A stretch of DNA of 64,000 nt from an uncultured Oscillospiraceae bacterium (GCA_902492455.1 CABULH010000015.1:25182-89181); one strand, 5' to 3'; counted from the first letter of the stretch, positions 1 to 8,696 are shown. The notes: generated by a model from the letters alone, not told the origin. Program-made: numbers and translations.

Positions 1-1
1 G

Positions 2-745
2 TCGGTGGTACAGGCCCTGGAAGGCTCTTACAATTTTGGCCTGGACGACGCTCTCCCACGGCCCACCGGTCCATTGGGGGTATTTGTTGCGCCCGCCGAC
101 CGGCTTCAGGATATCACGCACCGGGTGGATCCTCAAAGCGGGCGAATGCGGGCCCATTGGATTTTTTTAGATGTAACGGTCAACGGCCGGCAACGCTTGG
201 ATGATCTGTACGACTTTCCACAGATATTGCCCGCCGGGCGAAATGAGGCGGTTTACCGATGGTTGTTGCAGGCGGCTGACAGGGAGCGCGGACTCTGTCA
301 TAGATTGGCGGGGGGGTATGCTTTACTGGATATCCTGTTGGAAGAGGGAACGCCGACCGAGATACAAGACGGAACGCGAAATGAAATCAAAGGATATATC
401 CGCCAGCATTATGCGGAGAAATTGACGGTGGAAGAAATAGCGAAGCACTTCTCCTTTTCTGTTCCCACTTTGTTTCGGCGGTTTCAATGCTATTTCGGCT
501 GCTCGCCTATGGCCTATCTCAATGAAATACGTCTGTCCCATGCGGTACAGCTGCTGGAAACCACCGACCGGCCGATAGCTGAAGTGGGAGAGGCTGTTGG
601 ATTGGAGGATCCTGCTTATTTTTCCCGGTTGTTCCGGCGGCAGTATGGCCTTTCCCCGATTCGTTATCGGGAGCGGGAACGGGGAATCCGGGAAAAACAG
701 CAGACGAATTTGCAGACAGCCGATGAAGGCAGAACGGCTGAATGA
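2..745 (+). CDS. AraC family transcriptional regulator (5' end cut by window)
   Basis: The reading frame is open to the left edge, so the N-terminus is probably missing; a GTG at 5 is the first possible start seen. The C-terminal 100 residues form a double helix-turn-helix of AraC type, with recognisable stretches EEIAKHFSFSVPTLFRRF and IAEVGEAVGLEDPAYFSRLF followed by the usual GLSPIRYR ending. The N-terminal part would be the effector-sensing domain, but its ligand cannot be told. Family membership is clear; target genes are unknown. Confidence 0.85.
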   Translation, partial: SVVQALEGSYNFGLDDALPRPTGPLGVFVAPADRLQDITHRVDPQSGRMRAHWIFLDVTVNGRQRLDDLYDFPQILPAGRNEAVYRWLLQAADRERGLCHRLAGGYALLDILLEEGTPTEIQDGTRNEIKGYIRQHYAEKLTVEEIAKHFSFSVPTLFRRFQCYFGCSPMAYLNEIRLSHAVQLLETTDRPIAEVGEAVGLEDPAYFSRLFRRQYGLSPIRYRERERGIREKQQTNLQTADEGRTAE

Positions 746-770
746 GAAGGAGGAAAAGCCATGTGATTTG

Positions 771-1022
771 ATGGCATATGTTCCTATAGTTTGGTTGAAT
801 TGGGTATCAGTCAGTCATGAGTACCAAAGGCTATGGATACGGCGCTGCGACAGGAGTTACTGTTTATTGACCCATTTTTCTGAACAGGAGAGAAAGGAGA
901 TGGAAAGAAGTTGTAAAGGCTTATTCCTTTATGGTATAAACGATGACTTTTTGACTCTCTATTTAGAAAATGCACAGGGAGATTTGTTTCAGTTTAACAA
1001 TGGTGATATCCTCCATGAATAG
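771..1022 (+). CDS. small ORF, possibly a decayed gene remnant
   Basis: A good Shine-Dalgarno sequence (AAGGAGG at about 748-754) lies just after the AraC gene, but the ATG it serves at 761 is followed directly by TGA. A second start (TTG 768 or ATG 771) opens 83 codons that end in a polar stretch (YGINDDFLTLYLENAQGDLF). A short alternative start with its own AAAGGAG is at ATG 900. The product is not recognised. It may be a small gene, or the frameshifted remains of a larger one. Confidence 0.25.
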   Translation: MAYVPIVWLNWVSVSHEYQRLWIRRCDRSYCLLTHFSEQERKEMERSCKGLFLYGINDDFLTLYLENAQGDLFQFNNGDILHE

Positions 1023-1039
1023 ATGAAAAAATCTATAGA

Positions 1040-1080
1040 GCCAAGGCCGTCCGTTTTCACGGGCGGCCTTGGCTGTGTTT
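1040..1080 (+). terminator. intrinsic terminator between convergent genes
   Basis: A 14-bp stem with one G-U pair (GCCAAGGCCGTCCG at 1040-1053 with its partner at 1060-1073) is followed by a T-rich tract. It ends the AraC-side transcription just before the convergent MATE gene. Confidence 0.8.
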
Positions 1081-1083
1081 GGG

Positions 1084-2406
1084 TTATCTAAAGACAAGCC
1101 CTTTTCGTTCAGAGGTTTTCAGCAGGATAAAATAGATCAGCAGGCTCAACGCTTCGGCGATGCCCACCGTCTGCCAGATGATCCCGCCGCCGAATAGAAG
1201 GGGCAGCAGCAGAATCACCAGGGTGTTGAGAATCAGACACCGGCAGACAGCGGCGAAAATCGCTTGGGCTGTGCGTTTGGTGGAATAGAGATAAGCGGAA
1301 ATAATCAGATTTTGGGAGATAAAGAGGAAGGCCCAGCCGAACTGAGGCAGCGCCTCAGTGGCGGTGCTGATCAGTTGGGGATCCGAATTGAACAGGGAGC
1401 AGATGGGACCGCCGAATGCCAGGAATAACAGATACATTCCCACGCCTCCTGCCAGATTGATCAGCAACCCCGCCCGAAAATACCAGCGCAGAGAAGCTTC
1501 ATCCTTCTTACCGTAGCTTTGTCCGATTAAGGGCTGCAGCCCTTCGGATACGCCGAAGAAGATACCCATGGATAAGGAGGTCAGATAAGACAGCACACTG
1601 AAGGCGGACACCGCCAGATCCCCCAATACCTTAATCAGCACCTGATTCATCCACATGGTCGTTACCGGTGTACCAAACTGGGAAATCATCTCCGGCAGAC
1701 CGCGCTTGAAGATTTTCCAGAACAGCGGCGGTGAGAGCCGAAATTTTTTAAAGCGAAGAACACCTTTTTTGCGGATAAAATGGATCAGCAGAATCAGCAG
1801 CCCGGATACCTGGCCTAAACCGGAGGCGACGGCAGCGCCTTTAATTCCCCATTGAAGCGGGAAGACAAACAGCCAATCCAGAAAAATATTGGTCGCCGCG
1901 CCGGTGACGACCGCCACGCTCACCAACAGCGGAGAACCGTCATTCCGAACAAATCCCTGCAGGCTGATGCTGAAAACAAATGGCAGGGAAAAGGCGCTGT
2001 AATGAAAGATATAGTCGGCGGTCAGCTCCAGAAAAGTTTCATTGGAGCCGCTGACAGCGGCTATCTGCCTGGAGAAAAGCATACCCGTCGCCATCAGCAG
2101 CGCGCCGATTGCCGCGGATATAACCACGGCGTGAAGAAAAGCGCTGTTGGCCCCCTCCTGATCGCCGCGGCCCAGACGAATGGCAGTGACCGTAACGCCG
2201 CCGATGCTCATCAACATCGCCAGGGCGGTAATAATAATGGTAAAAGGCATGGCGATATTCACGGCGCCCAGAGCATCGATTCCCACGCCCTGGCCTACAA
2301 AGATACCGTCCACCACTACATATAAAAAATTGCAGCAAGAGCTTGCCACGGTGGGGAGTATGTAACGGCAGAGATTTCTCCTCCTATTTTCCATATTCAC
2401 AATCAT
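1084..2406 (-). CDS. MATE family multidrug/metabolite efflux transporter
   Basis: The 440-residue protein is almost entirely hydrophobic with about 12 membrane segments, the usual size for a MATE antiporter. MATE-like features include the N-terminal stretch VDGIFVGQGVGIDALGAVNIAMPF and the mid-protein repeat SEGLQPLIGQSYGKKDE. MATE proteins expel drugs or metabolites using an Na+ or H+ gradient. The start may be ATG 2406 or the internal ATG 2394. It lies 0.1 kb downstream of a MarR regulator on the same strand and is probably its target. The substrate cannot be predicted. Confidence 0.9.
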   Translation of the reverse strand: MIVNMENRRRNLCRYILPTVASSCCNFLYVVVDGIFVGQGVGIDALGAVNIAMPFTIIITALAMLMSIGGVTVTAIRLGRGDQEGANSAFLHAVVISAAIGALLMATGMLFSRQIAAVSGSNETFLELTADYIFHYSAFSLPFVFSISLQGFVRNDGSPLLVSVAVVTGAATNIFLDWLFVFPLQWGIKGAAVASGLGQVSGLLILLIHFIRKKGVLRFKKFRLSPPLFWKIFKRGLPEMISQFGTPVTTMWMNQVLIKVLGDLAVSAFSVLSYLTSLSMGIFFGVSEGLQPLIGQSYGKKDEASLRWYFRAGLLINLAGGVGMYLLFLAFGGPICSLFNSDPQLISTATEALPQFGWAFLFISQNLIISAYLYSTKRTAQAIFAAVCRCLILNTLVILLLPLLFGGGIIWQTVGIAEALSLLIYFILLKTSERKGLVFR

Positions 2407-2477
2407 TCCCTCTCATCATAATAGCCGGACAGAAAACCGGATACGCATTCCTAAAAATCCGGATTCCTGCGCTGCAT

Positions 2478-2966
2478 TCATCTGGGGTTATCAGGCAGCT
2501 GTTTTTTCTCATCAACCCCAGATCTGTCGTGAATCTCCTCCCGAAACAGCTCCAGATAACAGCGGTTGGTATCCAGCATCGCTTCTACCGCCGCTTCACC
2601 CATTCGATGGAGAACCCGCTGCTCCAGTTCAAACACCTGATCAATGTGTTGCTCAGCGAAGCGGTCTCCTTTATCAGTAAGGAGAATCCGCTTGCTTTTG
2701 GCGTTGCCGGCCTCCGGCTCCAGGATAATCAAGCCCTGGCTTTCTAGCCTTTTGAGCGCAGAATTCACCGTCTGCTTGCTTAAGGTCCACTGGCCGCAGA
2801 TATCTTTCTGCCGACAGATTCCCTCGGTATCCCGCAGGGAATACAGCAGCCAAAAGGCGCAATCCGATAGACCGCTGCGTCGTGCCAGTTCACTATAAAG
2901 CGCATCTGTTTCTTTATAAATGGCATTGTATGTATGCAGCTGCTGCCGAAGATGAGAGATTTTCAT
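2478..2966 (-). CDS. MarR family transcriptional regulator
   Basis: The protein has a winged helix-turn-helix (GICRQKDICGQWTLSKQTVNSALKRL, then the wing and RILLTDKGDRFAEQ), typical of MarR repressors, at about 160 residues. I place the start at ATG 2966, the third of three in-phase candidates (GTG 2972, ATG 2969, ATG 2966), because only it lies at a normal distance from AAGGAGG. It heads a two-gene unit with the MATE transporter. A perfect inverted repeat sits just upstream in its own promoter, suggesting autorepression. The inducing ligand is unknown. Confidence 0.9.
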   Translation of the reverse strand: MKISHLRQQLHTYNAIYKETDALYSELARRSGLSDCAFWLLYSLRDTEGICRQKDICGQWTLSKQTVNSALKRLESQGLIILEPEAGNAKSKRILLTDKGDRFAEQHIDQVFELEQRVLHRMGEAAVEAMLDTNRCYLELFREEIHDRSGVDEKKQLPDNPR

Positions 2967-2981
2967 CATCACTCCTCCTTT

Positions 2982-2999
2982 TAGTCCGAAAACGGACTA
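2982..2999. promoter_or_regulatory. candidate MarR operator
   Basis: A perfect inverted repeat, TAGTCCG-AAAA-CGGACTA, lies between the -10 box and the ribosome binding site of the MarR gene. This is where a MarR autorepressor normally binds. Binding is inferred, not shown. Confidence 0.6.
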
Positions 3000-3004
3000 T
3001 TGAT

Positions 3005-3033
3005 ATTCTAATTGAAAGATTGGTTATTGTCAA
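3005..3033 (-). promoter_or_regulatory. sigma-A promoter of the MarR-MATE unit
   Basis: Read on the minus strand, TTGACA (3033-3028) and TAGAAT (3010-3005) are separated by exactly 17 bp. Confidence 0.75.
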
Positions 3034-3072
3034 GAAAATAAAAGAAAAAATTCTTAAGCTTACTTGAGAAGG

Positions 3073-3101
3073 TTGACAATAAAAAAAGAAAATTCTATAA
3101 T
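3073..3101 (+). promoter_or_regulatory. consensus sigma-A promoter of the first GntR-ABC cassette
   Basis: TTGACA (3073-3078) and TATAAT (3096-3101) are both perfect consensus with a 17-bp spacer. So strong a promoter in front of a GntR gene suggests that it is normally repressed. A palindrome, GTGATATCAC (3108-3117), sits at the likely transcription start and may be the operator. Confidence 0.85.
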
Positions 3102-3107
3102 CTAACT

Positions 3108-3117
3108 GTGATATCAC
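3108..3117. promoter_or_regulatory. short palindrome, candidate GntR operator
   Basis: A perfect 10-bp palindrome (GTGATATCAC) begins 6 bp after the -10 box of the GntR-ABC promoter. Short palindromes occur by chance, so the assignment rests only on its position. Confidence 0.4.
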
Positions 3118-3142
3118 TAATAGCACACTTGGGGGCGATAGT

Positions 3143-3532
3143 TTGCTGGTAATCGATTACCGCAGCAAAACAGCGATTTATGAGCAGATCAAGACACAGA
3201 TCATGGAATTGATTGCCGTGGGTTCGCTGAGGCCCCATGATCAGCTGCCTTCCATTCGGGCATTGGCCGCTGAACTGGATTTAAACTTCAACACGGTAAA
3301 GAAAGCATTCGGAGAGTTGGAAAGCGCGGGAGTCATCTATTCCTTGGCGGGAAGAGGGTGTTTTGTGGCGGAAAACGCTCTGGAGAACCGCAGCCTGCGC
3401 CAACGGGCGTTGGAAATGTTCCGTGAAGGGGCACTGACTGCCCGGGCCGCCGGCATACCATTGGAGGAGGCCGGGATGATTTTGCAGGAGATTTATGGGC
3501 GAAAACTACAGGAAGAAAGGCGGGAAACTTGA
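3143..3532 (+). CDS. GntR family regulator, YtrA type
   Basis: This 129-residue protein consists of one GntR winged helix (IYEQIKTQIMELIAVGSLRPHDQLPSIRALAAELDLN is diagnostic in part) plus a short C-terminal tail. That is the YtrA subfamily, which lacks a large ligand-binding domain and typically controls adjacent ABC transporters. The start is TTG 3143 after a weak GGGGG element. The stop is one base from the next start, so translation is probably coupled to the ABC ATPase. Confidence 0.88.
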   Translation: MLVIDYRSKTAIYEQIKTQIMELIAVGSLRPHDQLPSIRALAAELDLNFNTVKKAFGELESAGVIYSLAGRGCFVAENALENRSLRQRALEMFREGALTARAAGIPLEEAGMILQEIYGRKLQEERRET

Positions 3533-3533
3533 G

Positions 3534-4430
3534 ATGCTGGTATGCGACGGGATCACCAAATCCTTTGATGCCTTTACAGCGGTAGAGGATGTTTCCTTCA
3601 CCGTGGAGGACGGCTCCATCTGCGGGCTGGTAGGGTATAACGGCGCGGGGAAGACTACCCTGCTGAAAATAGCGGCGTCTATTTATCGGCCGGATAAAGG
3701 CGGCTTTTTATTTGACGGTAAGCTCAGTACCGGTGAAGAAAAGACCCGGCAGGAGATTTTCCTGCTGCCGGATGTGTTTTATTATTTGCCCCAGGCGACA
3801 TTGCGGAGCATGGCGGCTTTCTACAGCGGTTATTATCCGACTTGGAGCGTCGATACCTATCATAAACTGTTGGAACTCTTTGATCTGGAGGAAAAGACAC
3901 GGATACAGCGTTTTTCCAAAGGAATGCAGCGGCAGGCGTACCTGGCTATTGCCCTGGCTTGCCAGCCGCATTATCTGCTGCTGGATGAAACCTTCGATGG
4001 ATTGGATCCCTCCAAGCGCAATCTGGTGCGCCGTATTCTGATGGAGTACATTGCAGAAAAGGAAGCTTGCGTGCTGCTGGCCTCTCACAATCTGCCGGAG
4101 TTGGAAAATCTCTGTGACCATATCGTCATTTTAAATGAGAAGAAGGTGGCCTTTGACTGTTCGATGGACGATGTCGGACGGGACATCCGCAAATATCGGT
4201 TAGTTTTCCGACATCCGGTGAAGGAAGAGCAGTTCCATGGATTGGATTATCGCCGGTTCAGCCAAGACGGCGGGGTGATCTCCCTGATGATCCGGGGGGA
4301 TGAAGAGACTGCGGAGGCGGCGCTGCAAGCGCTGGAACCGGTGTTGCTGGAATCCTTTCCCCTTTCTTTAGAAGAGGTATTTCTGTATGAAATGGAGGAG
4401 AAGCGCTATGACCTTACAGGGCTCTTCTAA
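3534..4430 (+). CDS. ABC transporter ATP-binding protein
   Basis: The 298-residue protein has a Walker A motif (GYNGAGKTT), a signature of the FSKGMQRQ type and a Walker B with catalytic glutamate (YLLLDETFDGLD). The SKGM signature is common in bacitracin- or acetoin-type exporters controlled by YtrA-like regulators. An upstream in-frame ATG at 3495 lies inside the GntR gene; ATG 3534 is preferred because it follows AGGAAGAAAGG. It overlaps the next gene, its likely membrane partner, by 23 bp. The substrate is unknown. Confidence 0.9.
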   Translation: MLVCDGITKSFDAFTAVEDVSFTVEDGSICGLVGYNGAGKTTLLKIAASIYRPDKGGFLFDGKLSTGEEKTRQEIFLLPDVFYYLPQATLRSMAAFYSGYYPTWSVDTYHKLLELFDLEEKTRIQRFSKGMQRQAYLAIALACQPHYLLLDETFDGLDPSKRNLVRRILMEYIAEKEACVLLASHNLPELENLCDHIVILNEKKVAFDCSMDDVGRDIRKYRLVFRHPVKEEQFHGLDYRRFSQDGGVISLMIRGDEETAEAALQALEPVLLESFPLSLEEVFLYEMEEKRYDLTGLF

Positions 4431-6555
4431 ACGAAGCGTGTTATCCCATGCGGTATGGTCCACTCTGCGGCAATTCTGGCTGCTGCCCGCCGCTTTCGGG
4501 GTGATTCTGCTGGCGGTGATTCCCGGATGGCTGCTGGAAAAGAGTGCTCAAAGTCATCTGCTGGAAGGAAATGTGGCTTTTTTTACCGCTTACGGCGCTC
4601 TGACCGCGTGGGTGGCGCTGCCCGCTATGGGTATCCTGACGGCGCTGGGATTATTTTATTTTCTTTTCCGCAGCCCGGCGCTCTGCGCTTATTTCACCCT
4701 AGGCATCGGTCGAAGCAGGTTATTTGCGATTCGGTATTTTCTGGGAGCGGGCATTCTGTTTATCAGCCTGTTGCCTGCTATGCTGGCGAGTTTGACAATC
4801 AATCTGTTATTTACGCAGGCGTGTTGGGAGTTGTTCCGTACCTTCCTCTACCTTTTCTGCCTCTCTTATCTGGCGATGATGGTCCCCTTTACCCTTACCG
4901 CGGCGGTTGTCACTATGTGCGGCACCTTGTCGGAAGCGGCGGTTTATACGGGGATTTGGCTGTCTGCGCCTCATCTGTTGGGTTGGATTGCCGGTACCTT
5001 TGCCCGGGCGCTGCTGCCGGGTTCGGCAGTGGACGGTTACGGCAATATTCTGGACGCCGCCACCTCCTCCGTTGTTTTTCATCAAAGCGTTTTTTTCCCG
5101 GAATATAACACCAGCCTTTTTGAATGGTCGGTCTTTTTCGGGCCGTTGACCTTTCCGGCAATGGATATTGTTGAAAAATCAAGCATTGGCTCTTATAACG
5201 GAGTGATGGAGTGGCCGGAGCTTAGTTGGTGGAAAGTGCTTGTTTGGCTGTTGGTAATGACGGCGGGGGCGCTGCTGGCCTGGCAGCTGTTCCTGCGGAG
5301 AAAGGGAGAACAGACCGGCTTCACCGGCCAATGCCGGGGCCTGGTGATCGCCACCGCTTTGCTGGGCGGACTCTACGGCTGCGGTCTGATATGGGGTCTG
5401 AGAATGAACACGCCGCTGCGGTTGCTGCTGGGAATTCTGGTTTACGGGGCGGTTTTCTTTCTGATCGGTATCGCCGGTTTTCGGGGAATCGCCTGGATCA
5501 AGCGGCGTTGGCCGTCATTGGTGGTCTCAGCAGGCGGTGTATTGCTCATCGGCATCATCCTTGCCACCGGAGGACTGGGTTTCTCCCAGCGGATTCCCGC
5601 AGTGGATAGCATCGAGAAAGCAGAGATTGGCTATAGCGGCGATACGGATTTGATGGAAATGGTATGGCGGCGCAATGCAGACGCCTTAGCTGTCAGGCGA
5701 ATCACTTATACCAGTCCCGAAGATCTGACGGTTATAACCGGTCTGCACAAGGCAATGGCGGATCAGGGGCGGCCGGTGCCGAATGGGAAGATCGCTCAGC
5801 CGTATAAAGAAACAGCGATTTCTATTCCACTGGATATCATTTATACCTTAAAGGATGGACGGGTCATCCGGCGGATTTATGATGTGAATACCTTTGAGAT
5901 ATTGAAGCGGCTGCTGGAATTGGATAAAACCGAAGCGATGGCCGCTTATATCAAAGAGAGGTTTGCGGAGTTTCTGCAGAGTGAGAACGAGTTCGTCCTT
6001 TACGATAGCTATTTTCAGCATGAACAGATTTTAGAGCTGGAGGCCATGGAGCGAAGGGAACTGGTGGCATGCCTGGAAGCGGATTATCAGGCGCAGAGCC
6101 TGGAGGACCGCTATTTTCCCGAAAAGGATGCCCGCATGATATTGCAGCTCGGGAGCTATGGGAGTGTTACCTTCCCGCTCAGCGACGCTTATTCCCGGAC
6201 TCTGAATTTCTTGGAAAAGCGGGGTTTGACGACCCAGACTAAGCTGCCCGAATCGGAAAGCGTGACCTTATATTCCTATAATCCAACAAAGGGAGACATG
6301 ATGTCAGGAATTCACCAGAAATATAATGGAAACGGCTGGGGAATTGCATTGAGTAGTATCGAAGATGCTACGCCCATCCAGCTTTCGCCGGAGCAGACGG
6401 CGGCGCTGCTTCCCAAGCTGCGCAGCGCTTATTTTGCCAGCGAGCCGCTATATGCGGTGAGAATAGAGATAAAGGATGAAACAGAGGAATATCCCAGGAC
6501 CATTTTCAAGTGGCTTCCCGCAAAAGATCTTCCTGCCGGAATTCTTCCGGAATGA
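4408..6555 (+). CDS. ABC transporter permease with large C-terminal extracytoplasmic domain
   Basis: The 715-residue protein has about six membrane segments in its first 220 residues, about three more between residues 270 and 400, then a soluble segment of about 310 residues. It has no signal peptide. I place the start at ATG 4408 after GGAGGAGAAG. The arrangement resembles the large permeases found with YtrA-type regulators in clostridia (DUF6449-like, recalled and not searched). With the preceding ATPase it should form one exporter; peptide or antibiotic export is a guess from family context. Confidence 0.75.
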   Translation: MTLQGSSKRSVLSHAVWSTLRQFWLLPAAFGVILLAVIPGWLLEKSAQSHLLEGNVAFFTAYGALTAWVALPAMGILTALGLFYFLFRSPALCAYFTLGIGRSRLFAIRYFLGAGILFISLLPAMLASLTINLLFTQACWELFRTFLYLFCLSYLAMMVPFTLTAAVVTMCGTLSEAAVYTGIWLSAPHLLGWIAGTFARALLPGSAVDGYGNILDAATSSVVFHQSVFFPEYNTSLFEWSVFFGPLTFPAMDIVEKSSIGSYNGVMEWPELSWWKVLVWLLVMTAGALLAWQLFLRRKGEQTGFTGQCRGLVIATALLGGLYGCGLIWGLRMNTPLRLLLGILVYGAVFFLIGIAGFRGIAWIKRRWPSLVVSAGGVLLIGIILATGGLGFSQRIPAVDSIEKAEIGYSGDTDLMEMVWRRNADALAVRRITYTSPEDLTVITGLHKAMADQGRPVPNGKIAQPYKETAISIPLDIIYTLKDGRVIRRIYDVNTFEILKRLLELDKTEAMAAYIKERFAEFLQSENEFVLYDSYFQHEQILELEAMERRELVACLEADYQAQSLEDRYFPEKDARMILQLGSYGSVTFPLSDAYSRTLNFLEKRGLTTQTKLPESESVTLYSYNPTKGDMMSGIHQKYNGNGWGIALSSIEDATPIQLSPEQTAALLPKLRSAYFASEPLYAVRIEIKDETEEYPRTIFKWLPAKDLPAGILPE

Positions 6556-6560
6556 TGCAA

Positions 6561-6597
6561 AAAACAGGAGAGACAAGGTTGTCTCTCCTGTTTTTTT
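6561..6597 (+). terminator. intrinsic terminator of the first GntR-ABC cassette
   Basis: A perfect 12-bp stem (CAGGAGAGACAA with its complement, 2-nt loop) is followed by seven T residues. Confidence 0.92.
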
Positions 6598-6610
6598 GCG
6601 CCGATGCCTC

Positions 6611-6638
6611 TTGACAAGTAAGAAAAATAGTGTATTAT
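6611..6638 (+). promoter_or_regulatory. sigma-A promoter of the second GntR-ABC cassette
   Basis: TTGACA (6611-6616) and TATTAT (6633-6638) have a 16-bp spacer. The -10 box lies inside the left arm of a long inverted repeat, so occupancy of that repeat should block transcription. Confidence 0.8.
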
Positions 6639-6666
6639 TGTATTAGATCGATAATACAATAATACA
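6631..6666. promoter_or_regulatory. 15-bp inverted repeat, GntR (YtrA-type) operator
   Basis: The arms TGTATTATTGTATTA (6631-6645) and its exact complement (6652-6666) are separated by six bases. The repeat covers the -10 box and ends just before the ribosome binding site of the GntR gene. Length, perfection and position make an operator for the adjacent regulator very likely. Confidence 0.85.
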
Positions 6667-6683
6667 AGAAAGGAGACGGGAAG

Positions 6684-7067
6684 TTGTTTGAAGGCAACCA
6701 GTACGATTCCAATATCCCGATTTATCTCCAGATTATGGAAAAGATCAAACAGCGAATCGTATCGGGGGAATGGAAGCCGGGGGAGCGAATTCCTGCCGTG
6801 CGGGAATTGGCGCTGGAGTTCGGCGTCAATCCCAATACCATGCAGCGGGCGCTGTCCGAACTGGAGCGGGAGGGTCTCCTCTTCAGCGAACGTACGGCCG
6901 GCCGCTTTATCACTCGTGACAGCCGCCTGATTGAAGAGATCCGAGAGCAGATGGCGGAGGATCTGATATCCCGCTTTCTCACCCGAATGCGCCGGCTGGG
7001 ATACAGCGGAGAAGAGGTGCGCTGCAAGCTGCTGTCACGGCACATGAAAGACCCGGACGGAGAATGA
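6684..7067 (+). CDS. GntR family regulator, YtrA type (second cassette)
   Basis: The 127-residue protein has the GntR winged helix (IYLQIMEKIKQRIVSGEW, PAVRELALEFGVNPNTMQRA) and a short helical tail, like YtrA. The start is TTG 6684, eight bases after AAAGGAGAC. It is a different protein from the GntR at 3143, though with the same architecture, and each stands in front of its own ABC genes. A perfect 15-bp inverted repeat over its promoter is the expected operator. Confidence 0.9.
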   Translation: MFEGNQYDSNIPIYLQIMEKIKQRIVSGEWKPGERIPAVRELALEFGVNPNTMQRALSELEREGLLFSERTAGRFITRDSRLIEEIREQMAEDLISRFLTRMRRLGYSGEEVRCKLLSRHMKDPDGE

Positions 7068-7137
7068 TCCGGGAAACATTGACAGGAGGACACGGGAGCA
7101 GATAGCCCGACAGCCTCGGAAAGGACATGGAGGGAAG

Positions 7138-7836
7138 ATGGAAACTTTAATCGACATCCGGCATCTGCACAAAGCGTACGACCGCGGGCCGGTGCTGCAG
7201 GATTTGAACCTGACGGTGGGCAAGGGCCGCATTGTGGGGGTGATGGGACCCAACGGCTGCGGCAAAACCACCTTGTTCAAGATTTTGACGGGACTCATCA
7301 ATGACTATACGGGAGAGGTGCTGATCGACGGCCAGCGGCCGGGAATTTACACCAAATCCATATTGTCCTATCTGCCGGAAAAAACCTATCTCAGCGATTG
7401 GATGAAGGCCGGCGACGCTTTGAATATGTTCAGCGATTTTTATCAGGATTTCGACGCCGCCAAGGCCAAAGAGATGCTGGGTACCTTTCATCTGGATGAG
7501 GGGATGCGGCTGAAATCCATGTCCAAGGGAATGCAGGAGAAGCTGCAGCTGATTTTGGTGATGTCCCGGGCGGCTAAACTATACATTCTGGATGAGCCTC
7601 TCAGCGGCATCGATCCGGCGGCGCGGGATTCTATTCTGGATATTATATTGAATAACTACAGTGAGAATTCCACCGTGATGCTCTCCACCCATCTGATCTA
7701 CGATGTGGAGCGGATTTTCGATGATGTGATCATGATGAGTTACGGCCAGCTGATAGCCGCGGACAGTGCCGACGCCATCCGGGAAAAAACGGGAAAATCC
7801 CTGGATGCTTATTTTCGGGAGGTATTCAGATGCTGA
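7138..7836 (+). CDS. ABC transporter ATP-binding protein
   Basis: The 232-residue ATPase has Walker A (GPNGCGKTT), a MSKGMQEK-type signature and Walker B with glutamate (LYILDEPLSGIDP). ATG 7138 follows GGAGGGAAG. The end overlaps the start of the permease gene by 7 bp, showing translational coupling. It belongs to the class of small ABC-2-like exporters under YtrA-type control; the substrate is unknown. Confidence 0.9.
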   Translation: METLIDIRHLHKAYDRGPVLQDLNLTVGKGRIVGVMGPNGCGKTTLFKILTGLINDYTGEVLIDGQRPGIYTKSILSYLPEKTYLSDWMKAGDALNMFSDFYQDFDAAKAKEMLGTFHLDEGMRLKSMSKGMQEKLQLILVMSRAAKLYILDEPLSGIDPAARDSILDIILNNYSENSTVMLSTHLIYDVERIFDDVIMMSYGQLIAADSADAIREKTGKSLDAYFREVFRC

Positions 7837-8648
7837 AAAAACTGCTGAAGTACGATTTCCGCTCCGGTTTTACGGTGATGGGAATCTTTTATCTGGTGAT
7901 GGCGCTGTCCTTTCTGCTGGGATTGCTGTTCAAGCAATTGAAGGTCCAGCAGCTGCTTGGCGGTATGGCGGCGGTGCTGCTGATCGCCGGTATCTCGGTT
8001 ATCTTTGCAGCCATGGTGATTGCAGTGGTACGCTTTCATAAGAACCTTTTCGGCGCGGAGGGGTATTTGATGCAGACCCTGCCGGTGAGCAAGGGACGCC
8101 TGATCGCTTCTAAGGCTATCATGGCCTATGTCCTGCTGCTGGTTGGCGTCACAGGGACGGTTTTGGCAGTTGCGGGTTTCCTATATCTGGTCGACGGGCA
8201 GACGCTGTGGGATATGCTCGTCAGCGCATTCGGCGACATGTTCGTGCCGATGATGATTTATATCGCGATAGCGGCGCTGGTGCAGATGGCTGCGATGATC
8301 GGTGAGATTTTCGCTGCGGTTACCTTAGCCAACACCCGGCCTTTTATTAAGAACAATATCATTCTATCGGTGGTATTTTTCTTCGCCGCCAATACAATCG
8401 TTGGTTTGCTGGAGATGGCAGGTCTCTTCTTTATTCCCTTGGGCCTACGGTTCTCCGGGCAGGGGGCGGCGCTGACCTTTGAAACCACTCTTTCCTCTAT
8501 TCTGCAAATCGGAGGCAGCACCAATGATCCTGCGGCTCTCGCCACCGTGTCCTTCGGATTGGGCTCTATCATTGTGGATGCCGCCGTCGCCGTGGGGCTG
8601 CTGATTTTGGCCCGGTGGCTGATGACCCATAAGTCCTCGGTGAAATGA
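7830..8648 (+). CDS. ABC-2-like transporter permease
   Basis: The 272-residue protein has about six hydrophobic segments and no ATP-binding motif. It starts with the cytoplasmic stretch MLKKLLKYDFRSGF that is typical of ABC-2 permeases in such cassettes, and carries a loop with LFGAEGYLMQTLPVSKGRLI. It is co-translated with the ATPase before it and is followed by a strong terminator, closing the three-gene unit. Confidence 0.85.
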   Translation: MLKKLLKYDFRSGFTVMGIFYLVMALSFLLGLLFKQLKVQQLLGGMAAVLLIAGISVIFAAMVIAVVRFHKNLFGAEGYLMQTLPVSKGRLIASKAIMAYVLLLVGVTGTVLAVAGFLYLVDGQTLWDMLVSAFGDMFVPMMIYIAIAALVQMAAMIGEIFAAVTLANTRPFIKNNIILSVVFFFAANTIVGLLEMAGLFFIPLGLRFSGQGAALTFETTLSSILQIGGSTNDPAALATVSFGLGSIIVDAAVAVGLLILARWLMTHKSSVK

Positions 8649-8696
8649 TACTTGCTGTCCAATTCAGCAGACATTGAATAGGATAAAGAAAAGATA

